Translations under genes and position numbers: made by a program
The notes under the pieces: model-generated
Seen by the model: the letters and a program-made list of their open reading frames with translations, nothing else
Told to the model about the DNA's origin: nothing
Databases searched by the model: none
Shown here: piece after piece, positions 1-8,223 of the stretch
Layout: every line of letters starts with the position of its first letter
Numbering within the stretch: position 1 is the stretch's first letter
DNA from: Seohaeicola zhoushanensis
Lineage (GTDB): Bacteria; Pseudomonadota; Alphaproteobacteria; Rhodobacterales; Rhodobacteraceae
Reading direction: 5' to 3'
Assembly: GCF_014656415.1 (NCBI RefSeq)
Contig: NZ_BNCJ01000003.1
Coordinates: 1-45,075 of the forward strand
Length of the DNA stretch: 45,075 nucleotides

Positions 1-39
1 ATGATCCGCGACGGCACCGACTTCGCCGCAACGGCGTGA
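1..39 (+). CDS. 3' end of an unidentified plus-strand gene (partial)
   Basis: The first 39 bases form an open frame ending in TGA at 37-39 and reading MIRDGTDFAATA. It is open from base 1, so it is probably the tail of a gene that starts outside the window. Twelve residues are too few to identify. A strong hairpin follows at 75-103. The gene faces the sulfur-oxidation soxB gene, so soxB is not followed here by soxC or soxD in the same direction. It could also be chance open sequence. Confidence 0.35.
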   Translation: MIRDGTDFAATA

Positions 40-74
40 GAAAATACAGTTGCCGGAGGTATTTGAAAAGAAGA

Positions 75-103
75 GAAGAGAGGGGCGCGGCGCCTCTCTC
101 TTC
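75..103 (-). terminator. Rho-independent terminator behind sulfur-oxidation soxB
   Basis: A 12-bp stem pairs 75-86 with 92-103 around a 5-nt loop; one pair is G.T. On the minus strand the stem is followed by a T-rich stretch (TCTTCTTTTC). It lies 28 nt beyond the soxB stop codon. On the plus strand there is no T tract, so it serves the minus-strand gene best. Confidence 0.6.
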
Positions 104-130
104 CCTGGCTCACGGCGGCGCGGTGGCGCC

Positions 131-1828
131 TCAGAGCACGACCTTGACGGTGCGCGTGTCGGGCACGTTGACGGTGCCCTTCGCGGTGATGAACTGCTCC
201 ATCAAGTCATAGATCGCCGGCCCCTCGGTGCCCTCGTTGACCGAGGCCCAGCCGCCGACGGTATAGGTCTTGTCGGCCTCGATGGCGGTGCCGTCGTCGA
301 GCGCCATCTCGGCGATCCGCCCGCCCATGTCGTTGTTGACGTGGCAGGTGTAGGACATGCCGCCCACCCGCACCATGTCGCCCCCCTGCTGGTAGAAGGG
401 ATCCTTGTTGAAGAGGTTGTCGCAGACGTCCTCGAGGATCTCCTTCAGCTGCGCGCCGGTCATCTCGGTGCGATAGACCGCCGGGTAGCTCATCGAGGTC
501 TCGGTGTAGAGATCGTCCATGGTGATGTCCTGCCCCGGCAGCAAGGTGGTGCCCCAGCGGAAGCCCGGCGAGAGCGCGATCTGCACGTCGCGCTGTTCGC
601 GGATGCCTTGGCAGATCAGGTCGTCCCAGGTGCCGTTGAAGTTGCCGCGCCGGTAGAGCAGCCCCTCGGTGCGGCCCAGCACGCGGTTCAGCTCGGCGGC
701 ATGGGGGTCGCGGAACTCGGCGATCTTGGCCGCCATCTCGGCATCCGGCGGGATCACGTCCGAGAAGACCGGGATCAGGCGCGAGCTGTGGCCCACCACC
801 TTGCCGTCCTTCACCTCGAGATCGACCCGGCCGAGATACTTGCCGTGGCTGCCCGAGGACAGGATCAGCGTGCCGGCGACCTCGACCGCCTCGGGCACCG
901 CGTCATGGGTGTGGCCGGTCAGGATCACGTCGAGGCCGCTCACCACCGTGGCGAGCTTGCGGTCGACGTCGAAGCCGTTGTGCGAGAGCAGCACCACCAC
1001 CTCGGCGCCCTCGGCGCGGGCGGTATCGACGTTCTCCTGCAGCTTCTCGGCGCGGATGCCGAAGCTGTATTCGGGGAACATCCACTTGGGGTTGGCGATC
1101 GGCGTATAGGGCATGGCCTGGCCGATCACGGCGACCTTGACGCCGCCCTTCTCGAACATCTTCATCGCGTCGAAGGCCGGTTCGTCCCATTCCACGTCGA
1201 AGACGTTCTGCGCCAGCATCGGGTAGTCCATGCTCTCGACGATCTCCTTCAGGCGCTCGGTGCCGAAGGTGAATTCCCAATGCGCGGTCATCGCGTCGGG
1301 CCGGAGCAGCGCCATGCAGTCGACCATGTCCTGGCCGTTGGTCTTGAGCGAGGTATAGGACCCCTGCCAGGTGTCGCCGCCGTCGAGGAAAAGCACCTTG
1401 TCCTCGCCCCGCTCGGCGCGGATCGCCTTGACCAGGGTCGCCGTGCGGTCGAGTCCGCCGAGCCGGCCATAGGTGCGCGCCAGGTCGACGTAGTCCAAAT
1501 AGGTATGGGCATAGGCCAGCGGGCTGCCGCGCTCGATCCCGAAGTGCTTGAGGAACTCCTCGCCCACCAGGTGCGGCGGGATGCCGGCATAGTCGCCCAC
1601 GCCGATATTGGTGTCCGGCGGCCGGAAGTAGACCGGGGCGAGCTGGGCGTGCACGTCGGTGAAATGCAGCAGCGTCACCTGACCCTTGGCGTCGAAGCGC
1701 AGCAGGTCGTCGAGCGACAGCTTCTGCTGGGCCAGCGCCCGTAGCGGATTCGCGGCATAGCCGGCGGCCCCCAGGGCGAAGGCGGCGTTGACCCCGTACT
1801 GAATGAAATCTCGTCTCGTGATCGGCAC
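131..1828 (-). CDS. soxB: SoxB, periplasmic thiosulfohydrolase of the Sox pathway
   Basis: SoxB is the di-manganese hydrolase that releases sulfate from the cysteine-S-thiosulfonate carried by SoxYZ during thiosulfate oxidation. The 565-residue protein has the 5'-nucleotidase-like metallophosphoesterase fold. Visible ligand motifs are TDVHAQ (Asp58, His60), DGGDTWQGS, LSHNGFD and GHTHDAVPE. The C-terminal domain carries the family blocks RRGNFNGTWDDLIC, FRWG and GWASVNEGTEGPA. An N-terminal twin-arginine motif (TRRDF) before a hydrophobic stretch indicates Tat export. The start is GTG, supported by GGGAGG seven bases upstream. No other sox gene is visible on either side: oxyR lies upstream on the same strand, and a facing gene ends at base 39. 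SoxYZ, SoxAX and SoxCD must therefore be elsewhere if the pathway is complete. Family assignment is very secure. Confidence 0.93.
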   Translation of the reverse strand: MPITRRDFIQYGVNAAFALGAAGYAANPLRALAQQKLSLDDLLRFDAKGQVTLLHFTDVHAQLAPVYFRPPDTNIGVGDYAGIPPHLVGEEFLKHFGIERGSPLAYAHTYLDYVDLARTYGRLGGLDRTATLVKAIRAERGEDKVLFLDGGDTWQGSYTSLKTNGQDMVDCMALLRPDAMTAHWEFTFGTERLKEIVESMDYPMLAQNVFDVEWDEPAFDAMKMFEKGGVKVAVIGQAMPYTPIANPKWMFPEYSFGIRAEKLQENVDTARAEGAEVVVLLSHNGFDVDRKLATVVSGLDVILTGHTHDAVPEAVEVAGTLILSSGSHGKYLGRVDLEVKDGKVVGHSSRLIPVFSDVIPPDAEMAAKIAEFRDPHAAELNRVLGRTEGLLYRRGNFNGTWDDLICQGIREQRDVQIALSPGFRWGTTLLPGQDITMDDLYTETSMSYPAVYRTEMTGAQLKEILEDVCDNLFNKDPFYQQGGDMVRVGGMSYTCHVNNDMGGRIAEMALDDGTAIEADKTYTVGGWASVNEGTEGPAIYDLMEQFITAKGTVNVPDTRTVKVVL

Positions 1829-1847
1829 GGCGTTTCCTCCCTCGGCC

Positions 1848-1872
1848 CGATATATCGAAATATGCGAATTTC
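1848..1872 (-). promoter_or_regulatory. Putative ArsR/SoxR-type operator in front of soxB
   Basis: An AT-rich island holds a perfect 10-bp palindrome CGATATATCG (1848-1857) and an inverted pair GAAAT-N6-ATTTC (1857-1872). It lies at or just after the transcription start predicted from the promoter at 1880-1908 and about 20 bases upstream of the GTG start. In related bacteria sox genes are repressed by the ArsR-family sulfur sensor SoxR, whose sites are similar AT-rich dyads. The regulator is not in the window, so the assignment is inferred. Confidence 0.4.
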
Positions 1873-1879
1873 AAAATAC

Positions 1880-1908
1880 CTTCTACGCGACAGCCCGCCG
1901 CCCGTCAA
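1880..1908 (-). promoter_or_regulatory. Putative sigma-70 promoter of soxB
   Basis: On the minus strand TTGACG (1903-1908) and TAGAAG (1880-1885) are separated by exactly 17 bases. Transcription would begin near 1873, beside the AT-rich dyads. This indicates that soxB has its own promoter and is not read only from oxyR. Confidence 0.45.
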
Positions 1909-1968
1909 TTTGCCTGCGCATCCGGGCGTAATCGCGAGGCAGGTCTTGGCCGAACCGGCCGAAGGGCC

Positions 1969-2895
1969 TCAGGCCGCCCGTGTCGCGCCGACGATCCCCT
2001 CGCCCACCCGCCGGATCATCGCCGCCAGTTCGTCGAACCAGCCCTCGCCCGGCATGGTCGCCCGACGCACGAGGCCGATGGTGCGCGACGGCTCGGGCAG
2101 CGGGAAACGGTGCAGCTCCAGCCCCGGCGCGGCGGTGCGCTCGGCCTCGGCCGCCAGCTCGGGCATCAGCGTGAAGCCGAAGCCGGCCGCGACAAGCCGC
2201 GACAGCGTGGCGAGCGAGGAGGCCCCCATGTTGATGCCCGGCGCGCCGCGCTCCTTGCCGCAGGCGGCCAGCGCCTGGTCGGTCAAGCAATGGCCATCCT
2301 CGAGCAGCAGCAGCTGCGAAGGTTCGAGATCGGCCGGCGACAGCGTCGCCGCCTTGTCGCCCAGCCGGGCCAACCGCGCCTCGGAACCAGCCAGCAGGAA
2401 GTTGTCACGGAACAGCGGCACCTCGATCAGCCCCGCCGCGCCGGTCGGCAGCGCCAGCACGGCGGCATCCAGCTCGCCCGCCTGCAGCGCCTCGATCAGC
2501 TGTTCGGTCAGGGTCTCGCGCACCCGTACCGACAGCGAAAGGTCACCCGCCCGCAGCGCGGCGAGAACCCCCGGCAACAGGTAGGGCGCGATGGTCGGGA
2601 TCAGCCCCAGCGACAGCGAACGCTGCTGTCCGTCGCGGGCCCTTGCGATATGGTCGAGCCGGGCCGAGGCGTCGAGGATTTCGCGCGCGTGGGCCAGCAC
2701 CTCGCGCCCCAGCGGCGTCAGCAGCACGTCGCGGGCACGGCGCTCGACCAGCTCGCCGCCCATCAGGTCTTCCAGCGCGCGGATCTGCACCGAAAGCGCG
2801 GGCTGCGAGACATTGCAGACCGCCGCGGCGCGGCCGAAATTGCGCTGCTCGGCAAGGGCACGGAAATAGGTGAGCTGGCGCAGCGTGAAGGACAT
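1969..2895 (-). CDS. oxyR: OxyR-type LysR regulator of the peroxide response
   Basis: This 308-residue LysR-family regulator has an N-terminal winged HTH (about residues 1-60, with FGRAAAVCNVSQPALS) and a periplasmic-binding-like effector domain. The peroxide-sensing pair is present: Cys203 and Cys212 in GHCLTDQALAAC, nine residues apart like Cys199/Cys208 of E. coli OxyR, where disulfide formation switches the protein. Its targets are usually catalase and peroxiredoxin genes; none is adjacent here, although an Fe-superoxide dismutase lies 11 kb away. The start follows AGGA at a suitable spacing. The upstream DUF6456 gene ends 47 bases before, so the two may share a transcript. Confidence 0.88.
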   Translation of the reverse strand: MSFTLRQLTYFRALAEQRNFGRAAAVCNVSQPALSVQIRALEDLMGGELVERRARDVLLTPLGREVLAHAREILDASARLDHIARARDGQQRSLSLGLIPTIAPYLLPGVLAALRAGDLSLSVRVRETLTEQLIEALQAGELDAAVLALPTGAAGLIEVPLFRDNFLLAGSEARLARLGDKAATLSPADLEPSQLLLLEDGHCLTDQALAACGKERGAPGINMGASSLATLSRLVAAGFGFTLMPELAAEAERTAAPGLELHRFPLPEPSRTIGLVRRATMPGEGWFDELAAMIRRVGEGIVGATRAA

Positions 2896-2942
2896 TAACG
2901 CATCCTATCGCAAAGAACGCGGCGCGCCAGCCCCGGTTATGG

Positions 2943-4130
2943 TCAGCCGATCATGCGGTCGCGGTCGGATTGACCTTCGTAGTGCCGCTTGAGCCGTTGC
3001 AGGGCGATCCGCAGGACGATCTTTCCCGAGCGCGCCGACCAGCCCATCTTCTGCTCGATCATCTCCAACCTTTCGAGGTAGCAGCAGCACCGCAGCACCA
3101 CGTCGCTGAGGCCGGGGCCAAGATCGGCCAGCGCGCGCGCCACCCGGTCACGCGAGGCGCCCGGGCCGCGGTCGAGCGGCGCCTCCCGCGCATGATCGCC
3201 GCGGCTGCCCCCGGTCAGGAAATGGTCCCAGTTCTGGCCGACGCGCGGACCGATCTGCGAGAGCTCGAAATCCTCGCGCAGCCGCTCGCCGGCCTGCACC
3301 AGCGAATCGTCCAGGAAGGGCCGCCCGTCGCGATCCTTGCGCCGTGCTAGCGCCACCATCGGGCTTTCGGCCACCGAGTAGCGGGTGCGCTTGCGGGCGC
3401 CCGCCTCGCCCGCGCCATCGGCCTGCCAGTCGCCACCGGGATCGGCAAAGCGCTCGGCCGCCTCGGCGAACCCGGTCTCCGAGGCGCTGCGCTTGCGGTT
3501 CTCCTGTTCGGCGAGCAGCCGGCTCAGCGCGGTCCGCCCCGCCGCCGTGATGCGATAGCGCGAGATCCGCCCCGGCTTGGCGCAGGCGATCCAGTCCTTC
3601 AGCGCCATCGCCTCGGCCACCGGGGTGTCGACCACCGCCGTGCGCAGGCTGTTGCCGCCCTCGTCGTCGCGCACGACGACCGATTTCTCCATGTTCTCGG
3701 CCACCGCAAGCACCGCCCCGGTCTCGCAGAGGCGGCGCAGCACGCGGAGCGCCTCGCGGTTCAGCACGGCGGTCTCGATGACGTCCGGTACGGCGGTCTT
3801 CCTGGCGCTCATGGCAAGAATGTCCTTCATCGTCTCGGCGCTTCTCACCGAAGCGGGGGATTGGGGGGCGCCGGCGCAGTCCATCGTCCGGGCCAGCCGG
3901 GTCAGCGCCGCGTCGATCAGCGTATCGTCACGCCGCGCTTCCAGCCGGCGGATCTGGCGCATCACCGTCGAAGCATGGCATCCCACCGACCGGGCAATGT
4001 CCCGGATCGACTGCCGCGCCTCGACATGGGCCAGGTAGCGGCACACTTCGTCCGGAACCCAGACCAGCGCAGCGGGCGCAGCATGTTCGGCCGCCGGTGG
4101 GCCGGAGGTCATCGTGTTCTGCCTGTTCAT
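2943..4130 (-). CDS. DUF6456 helix-turn-helix protein
   Basis: A 395-residue protein typical of Rhodobacterales. Residues about 25-60 look like an HTH of the resolvase/homeodomain-like kind (IRDIARSVGCHASTVMRQIRRL). The C-terminal third, around residues 240-385, carries the conserved DUF6456 block (SPMVALARRKDRDGRPFL, then AGERLREDFELSQIGPRVG and a cysteine-rich VVLRCCCYLERLE). DNA binding is inferred; the regulon is unknown. It is divergent from the DUF6477 gene, and a perfect 12-bp palindrome (4146-4157) lies 15 bases before its start, which could be an autoregulatory site. The ribosome binding site is weak. Family call is good, function unknown. Confidence 0.75.
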   Translation of the reverse strand: MNRQNTMTSGPPAAEHAAPAALVWVPDEVCRYLAHVEARQSIRDIARSVGCHASTVMRQIRRLEARRDDTLIDAALTRLARTMDCAGAPQSPASVRSAETMKDILAMSARKTAVPDVIETAVLNREALRVLRRLCETGAVLAVAENMEKSVVVRDDEGGNSLRTAVVDTPVAEAMALKDWIACAKPGRISRYRITAAGRTALSRLLAEQENRKRSASETGFAEAAERFADPGGDWQADGAGEAGARKRTRYSVAESPMVALARRKDRDGRPFLDDSLVQAGERLREDFELSQIGPRVGQNWDHFLTGGSRGDHAREAPLDRGPGASRDRVARALADLGPGLSDVVLRCCCYLERLEMIEQKMGWSARSGKIVLRIALQRLKRHYEGQSDRDRMIG

Positions 4131-4145
4131 ACCCAGCGTTCATAG

Positions 4146-4181
4146 GTGGTTAACCACAACCTTGGGGAGAATTGGTTACCA
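4146..4181. promoter_or_regulatory. Palindromic sites between the DUF6456 and DUF6477 genes
   Basis: A perfect 12-bp palindrome GTGGTTAACCAC spans 4146-4157, and a related 9-bp odd palindrome TGGTTACCA spans 4173-4181. Both share the core GGTTA(A)CC. The sequence TTAC-N7-TTAA starting at 4177 is one base off the CtrA box TTAA-N7-TTAA. They lie in the 222-bp divergent intergenic region, just upstream of the DUF6456 start. Which factor binds cannot be told from sequence alone. Confidence 0.4.
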
Positions 4182-4352
4182 GTTTGTTAACGGCGATTCT
4201 GTAGACGGCAACGAGGCCAAACCATCATCCGTAAACGCTAATTTGATTTGAATCTTCCGCACGGTGCCCGGCCCGGTTCCGCAACACCCGGCACGGTTGT
4301 GCCATAGACGATGGCTCGACCCTTCCAGAGACACCCAGGGAAGGACCATCAC

Positions 4353-4652
4353 ATGCAGGACATTCTGGCGATGCTGAACCGGCTCCGGCGCCCGCGGCTG
4401 CTGATCCGGGCGGCCCGGCTCGGCGCGCGGGACTATGTGCGCGACCGTCATCTGAAACGGCTGCTGGGCTACAGCGCGCTGCCCCGTCCGAGCGCCGCGC
4501 TGCTGCGCCTCATGGAACTGGAACGCGATATCGACGACCGGCGCCGCATCGACGACGCCGGTTATTCACTCTCCCGCCACCTCGACCTGCTGATCGCGAT
4601 GATGGGCGAAGCCCAGCTCGTCGCGGCCACCCGCGCCGAGCCCGAGATCTGA
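4353..4652 (+). CDS. DUF6477 family small protein
   Basis: A 99-residue protein of a family confined largely to Rhodobacterales. It begins MQDILAMLNRLRRPRLL and has a C-terminal helix YSLSRHLDLLIAMMGEA. It is rich in arginine and predicted to be helical and cytosolic, without a membrane segment. The start at 4353 was chosen over an in-frame ATG at 4311 because AAGGA sits seven bases before it and the family begins at MQDI. It is divergent from the DUF6456 regulator and ends two bases before the convergent MttB-like gene. No function is known. Confidence 0.75.
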   Translation: MQDILAMLNRLRRPRLLIRAARLGARDYVRDRHLKRLLGYSALPRPSAALLRLMELERDIDDRRRIDDAGYSLSRHLDLLIAMMGEAQLVAATRAEPEI

Positions 4653-4654
4653 CC

Positions 4655-6202
4655 TCAGATGAAGGCGTCGGGCATCGCGGCCTTGCGCTCGGCGACGAAG
4701 GCGGCAAGCGCCTCCTCCGTGGCCGGGTCCATCGCCGGCTTCTGGTAGCTGTCGAGCATCTGCCTGACCTTGACCGCCGCCAGCGCCTGCGTATCGCGCG
4801 CGCCTTCCTCGTCCCAGGTCTCGAACGGCTTGTAGTCGAGCAGCCCCGAGCGCCAGAAGGCGGTCTTGAAGTTCGCCTGGGTATGGGCGCAGCCCAGGTA
4901 GTGGCCGCCCGGCCCCACCTCGGCGATGGCGTCCATCGCCTGGTCGTTCTCGGTGACGCCCACGCCCTTGGCGAGGCCATGCAGAACGCCCAGCTGGTCG
5001 GCGTCCATCACGAATTTCTCGTAGGACGACACCAGCCCGCCTTCCAGCCAGCCACAGGCGTGCAGCATGAAGTTGACGCCCGACAAAAGCCCCATGTTCA
5101 GCGAATTCGCGCTCTCGTAGGCGGCCTGCGCATCCGGCAGCTTCGAGCCGCAGAAGGCCCCGGCCGAGCGGTACGGCAGCCCCATCCGCCGCGCCAGCTG
5201 GCCGGCTCCATAGGTGATGAGCGAGGCCTCGGGCGTGCCGAAGGTCGGCGCCCCCGAGTTCATGTCGATCGAGGTCACGAAGGCCCCGAAGATCACCGGC
5301 GCGCCCTTGCGGACGAGCTGGTTGTAGGCGATCCCCGCCAGCACCTCGGCCAGCACCTGTGTCAGCGTGCCCGCCACCGAGACCGGCGCCATCGCGCCGC
5401 CGACGATGAAGGGCGACAGGATGCAGGCCTGGTTGTTGCGGGCGTAGACCTCCATCGAGCCCATCATCACGTCGTCGAAGGTCATCGGCGAGTTCACGTT
5501 GATGAGCGAGGTCATCACCGTGTTCTGCTGCACGAAGTCCTCGCCGAAGAGGATCTTGCACATGTCGACCGAATCCTGCGCCCGGCTGGGTTCGGTGACA
5601 GACCCCATGAAGGGCTTGTCGCTCAGCGTCATGTGGGCATGAAGCATGTCGAGGTGGCGCTTGTTCACCGGGATGTCGGTCGGCTCGCAGACCGTGCCGC
5701 CCGAGTGGTGCAGCCACTTGGACATGTAGCCGAGCTTCACGAAGTTCTCGAAATCGGCCATCGTCGCATAGCGCCGGCCGCCCTCGGCATCGCGCACGAA
5801 GGGCGGGCCATAGACCGGGGCCAGCACCAGGTTCTTGCCGCCCACCTCGACGTTGCGCGCCGGATTGCGGGCGTGCTGGGTGTAGGAGCCGGGCGCGGTG
5901 GCGCAGAGCTGCCGCGCCAGCCCGCGCGGAATCCGCACGCGCTCCTCGTCCACGTCGGCGCCTGCGGCCTTCCACAGTTCCAGCGCGGCCGGGTTGTTGA
6001 CGAACTTGACGCCGATCTCCTGCAACACCGTCTCGGCGTTGTGCTCGATGATCTCCAGCGCTTCTTCGTTCAGCACCTCGAAGTTCGGGATGTTGCGCTC
6101 GATGAAGCGGGCGGTCTCGAAGCTGACCGCCGAACGCTCGGCCCGCCTGGCCGCGCCGCCGCCGCCGCGGGTGCGCCGCTGAGTTGGTGCAATATCCGAC
6201 AT
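4655..6202 (-). CDS. MttB-superfamily (trimethylamine/betaine) methyltransferase, non-pyrrolysine
   Basis: A 515-residue member of the trimethylamine methyltransferase family (COG5598). These enzymes move a methyl group from a quaternary or tertiary amine to a corrinoid protein. Motifs such as FIERNIPNFEVLNEEAL, the long barrel segments and GPGGHYLGCAHT fit the aerobic alphaproteobacterial branch. The frame is open throughout without an in-frame TAG, so this is a non-pyrrolysine form, and glycine betaine or a related betaine is a more likely substrate than trimethylamine. No corrinoid protein gene is adjacent. The start follows GGGGGAA at good spacing. Its upstream region contains a 13-bp motif that also stands before sarcosine oxidase soxB, suggesting co-regulation with demethylation of betaine-derived amines (inference). 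Confidence 0.82.
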   Translation of the reverse strand: MSDIAPTQRRTRGGGGAARRAERSAVSFETARFIERNIPNFEVLNEEALEIIEHNAETVLQEIGVKFVNNPAALELWKAAGADVDEERVRIPRGLARQLCATAPGSYTQHARNPARNVEVGGKNLVLAPVYGPPFVRDAEGGRRYATMADFENFVKLGYMSKWLHHSGGTVCEPTDIPVNKRHLDMLHAHMTLSDKPFMGSVTEPSRAQDSVDMCKILFGEDFVQQNTVMTSLINVNSPMTFDDVMMGSMEVYARNNQACILSPFIVGGAMAPVSVAGTLTQVLAEVLAGIAYNQLVRKGAPVIFGAFVTSIDMNSGAPTFGTPEASLITYGAGQLARRMGLPYRSAGAFCGSKLPDAQAAYESANSLNMGLLSGVNFMLHACGWLEGGLVSSYEKFVMDADQLGVLHGLAKGVGVTENDQAMDAIAEVGPGGHYLGCAHTQANFKTAFWRSGLLDYKPFETWDEEGARDTQALAAVKVRQMLDSYQKPAMDPATEEALAAFVAERKAAMPDAFI

Positions 6203-6294
6203 GAGAATTCCCCCGTGCTGACGGTCTGTTGAGGATGCAATAGCGCAGCCGCAGAGTCGCTCCGGCGAGGATTGCGGCGGTTCTGGGGAAAATG

Positions 6295-6307
6295 CGACAT
6301 TTGCGAC
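6295..6307 (-). promoter_or_regulatory. Shared upstream motif (copy 1), before the MttB-like gene
   Basis: The plus strand reads CGACATTTGCGAC; on the gene strand this is GTCGCAAATGTCG. The identical 13-mer occurs at 43059-43071 before sarcosine oxidase soxB. It lies 93 bases upstream of this start codon, against 98 bases in the other case. With its flanks it reads as two tandem 9-bp units of the type YGTCGCAWW. Function as an activator site, perhaps for a GlxA/GbdR-like AraC-family regulator, is inferred. Confidence 0.45.
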
Positions 6308-6349
6308 GCCGCGCGCCGCCGGCGCCCCGGCAGCGGAATCGGCCGCCGC

Positions 6350-8155
6350 TCAGGCGGCGTCCTCTTCCACCTGCTGCAGGTTCCACAGCTGGGCATAGCG
6401 CCCGCCGCGCGCCAGCAGCTCGTCATGGGTGCCCTGCTCGACCACCCGGCCCGCCTCCAGCACCACAATGCGGTCGGCCTCCATCACCGTCGAGAGCCGG
6501 TGCGCGATGGTGATCACCGTCCGCCCCTGCCCCGCCCGGTCCAGCGCGGCCTTGATCTCCTGCTCGGTCTCGGTGTCGAGCGCGCTGGTCGCCTCGTCCA
6601 GCAGCAGGATCGGCGGGTTCTTGAGCAGGGTGCGCGCAATGCCCACCCGCTGCTTCTCGCCGCCCGAAAGCTTCAGCCCCCGCTCGCCGACGGCCGTGTC
6701 ATAACCCTGCGGCAACGAGGCGATGAAGTCGTGGATCTGCGCCGCCCGCGCGGCCGCCTCGACCTCTTGCTGGGTTGCCCCGGCGCGGCCATAGGCGATG
6801 TTGTAGCGGATGGTATCGTTGAACAGCACGGTATCCTGCGGCACCACGCCGATTGCGGCATGAAGGCTCGCCTGGGTCACGTCGCGCACGTCCTGCCCGT
6901 CGATCTTCAGCGCCCCGCCGGTCACGTCGTAGAAGCGGAACAGCAGCCGCCCGATGGTCGACTTGCCCGACCCCGTCGCGCCGACGATGGCCACGCTCTC
7001 GCCTGCGCCCGCGCGGATGGTGACGCCCTTCAGGATCTCGCGGTCGGGGTCATAGCCGAAATGCACGTTCTCCAGCACGATCTCGCCGCCGTTGACCTTC
7101 AGCGCCGGCGCGCCGGGCTTGTCCTGCACCTCCTGCGGCTGTTCCAGCAGGTCGAACATGTCGCTCATGTCGATCAGCGCCTGGCGGATCTCGCGGTAGA
7201 CGGTGCCGAGGAAGTTCAGCGGCACGGTGATCTGGATCATGTAGGCGTTGACCATGACGAAATCGCCCACCGTCAGCGCGCCCGCCTGCACCCCGATCGC
7301 CGCCAGCACCATGACGCCGATCAGGCCGGCGGTGATGATGACCGACTGGCCGAAGTTCAGGAAGGCCAGCGAATAGGCGGTCAGCAGCGAGGCCTTCTCA
7401 TAGGCCGCCATCGCGGTGTCATAGCGGGCCGCCTCGCGCTCCTCGGCGTCGAAATACTTGACGGTTTCATAGTTCAGCAGGCTGTCGATCGCCTTCTGGT
7501 TGGCGTCGGTGTCCTGGTCGTTCATCTCGCGGCGCAGCTTCACGCGCCACTCGGTGACCTTGAAGGTGAACCAGACATAGATGGCGATGGTCCCCGCGAC
7601 GATGACCAGGTACCAGATCCCGAACAGCGCCGCGAGGATGATGGCGACCAGCGCCAGTTCCAGCACCAGCGGCCCGATGTTGAACACCAGGAAACGCAGC
7701 AGGAAGTCGACACCCTTCACCCCCCGCTCGATGATCCGGCTCAGCCCGCCGGTCTTGCGGGTGATGTGATAGCGCATTGACAGGTGGTGGATATGCCGGA
7801 AGGTCGAGAGTGCCAGCTGCCGCAGCGCCCGTTGCGCCACCGGCGCGAACAGCGCATCGCGCCATTGCTGCAGGCCCACGTTCAGCGCCCGCGCCACGCC
7901 ATAGGCCACCGTCAGCCCCACCGCCCCCAGCGCCACCGCAGGCACGCCGTCCTTGGCCAGGCTGTCGACCGCCTGCTTGTAAAGCACCGGCGTATAGACC
8001 GCGACCAGCTTGGCCAGCACCAGCAGCGCCAGCGCGACAACGACCCGGATCCGCAGCCCCGCGTTATCCTTCGGCCAGATATAGGGCATCACCCTCAGGA
8101 TGATGCTCATTCCCGAACGCTTTTCAGGGGTCTTTTTCGTGGCTTGGGACGTCAT
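6350..8155 (-). CDS. Atm1/HMT1-type ABC exporter (fused permease and ATPase)
   Basis: A 601-residue half-transporter with an N-terminal six-helix exporter domain (about residues 30-320) and a C-terminal ATPase. The ATPase shows Walker A GATGSGKST, the signature LSGGEKQR, Walker B ILLLDEATSALD and the switch histidine in IAHRLST. The sequence resembles the ABCB7/Atm1 group, whose bacterial members export glutathione-linked metals or persulfides and contribute to metal tolerance or Fe-S homeostasis. It should act as an inner-membrane homodimer. The start MTSQATKK at 8155 was chosen over an ATG 24 bases upstream because GGGAG precedes it at the right distance. No obvious operon partner. Confidence 0.85.
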   Translation of the reverse strand: MTSQATKKTPEKRSGMSIILRVMPYIWPKDNAGLRIRVVVALALLVLAKLVAVYTPVLYKQAVDSLAKDGVPAVALGAVGLTVAYGVARALNVGLQQWRDALFAPVAQRALRQLALSTFRHIHHLSMRYHITRKTGGLSRIIERGVKGVDFLLRFLVFNIGPLVLELALVAIILAALFGIWYLVIVAGTIAIYVWFTFKVTEWRVKLRREMNDQDTDANQKAIDSLLNYETVKYFDAEEREAARYDTAMAAYEKASLLTAYSLAFLNFGQSVIITAGLIGVMVLAAIGVQAGALTVGDFVMVNAYMIQITVPLNFLGTVYREIRQALIDMSDMFDLLEQPQEVQDKPGAPALKVNGGEIVLENVHFGYDPDREILKGVTIRAGAGESVAIVGATGSGKSTIGRLLFRFYDVTGGALKIDGQDVRDVTQASLHAAIGVVPQDTVLFNDTIRYNIAYGRAGATQQEVEAAARAAQIHDFIASLPQGYDTAVGERGLKLSGGEKQRVGIARTLLKNPPILLLDEATSALDTETEQEIKAALDRAGQGRTVITIAHRLSTVMEADRIVVLEAGRVVEQGTHDELLARGGRYAQLWNLQQVEEDAA

Positions 8156-8223
8156 GTCGGGCTCCCGGCTTCGGCACACCGACTTAAACGCGCCGCTCCG
8201 GATTTACCAGAGCGGCCGCACCG

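Noticed and set aside
4177-4191. CtrA binding site
   Set aside because: TTAC-N7-TTAA deviates from the consensus by one base; kept only as a possibility, not called as its own site.
4655-6202. Pyrrolysine-containing trimethylamine methyltransferase
   Set aside because: No in-frame TAG interrupts the gene, and no pyrrolysine genes or corrinoid protein are nearby.
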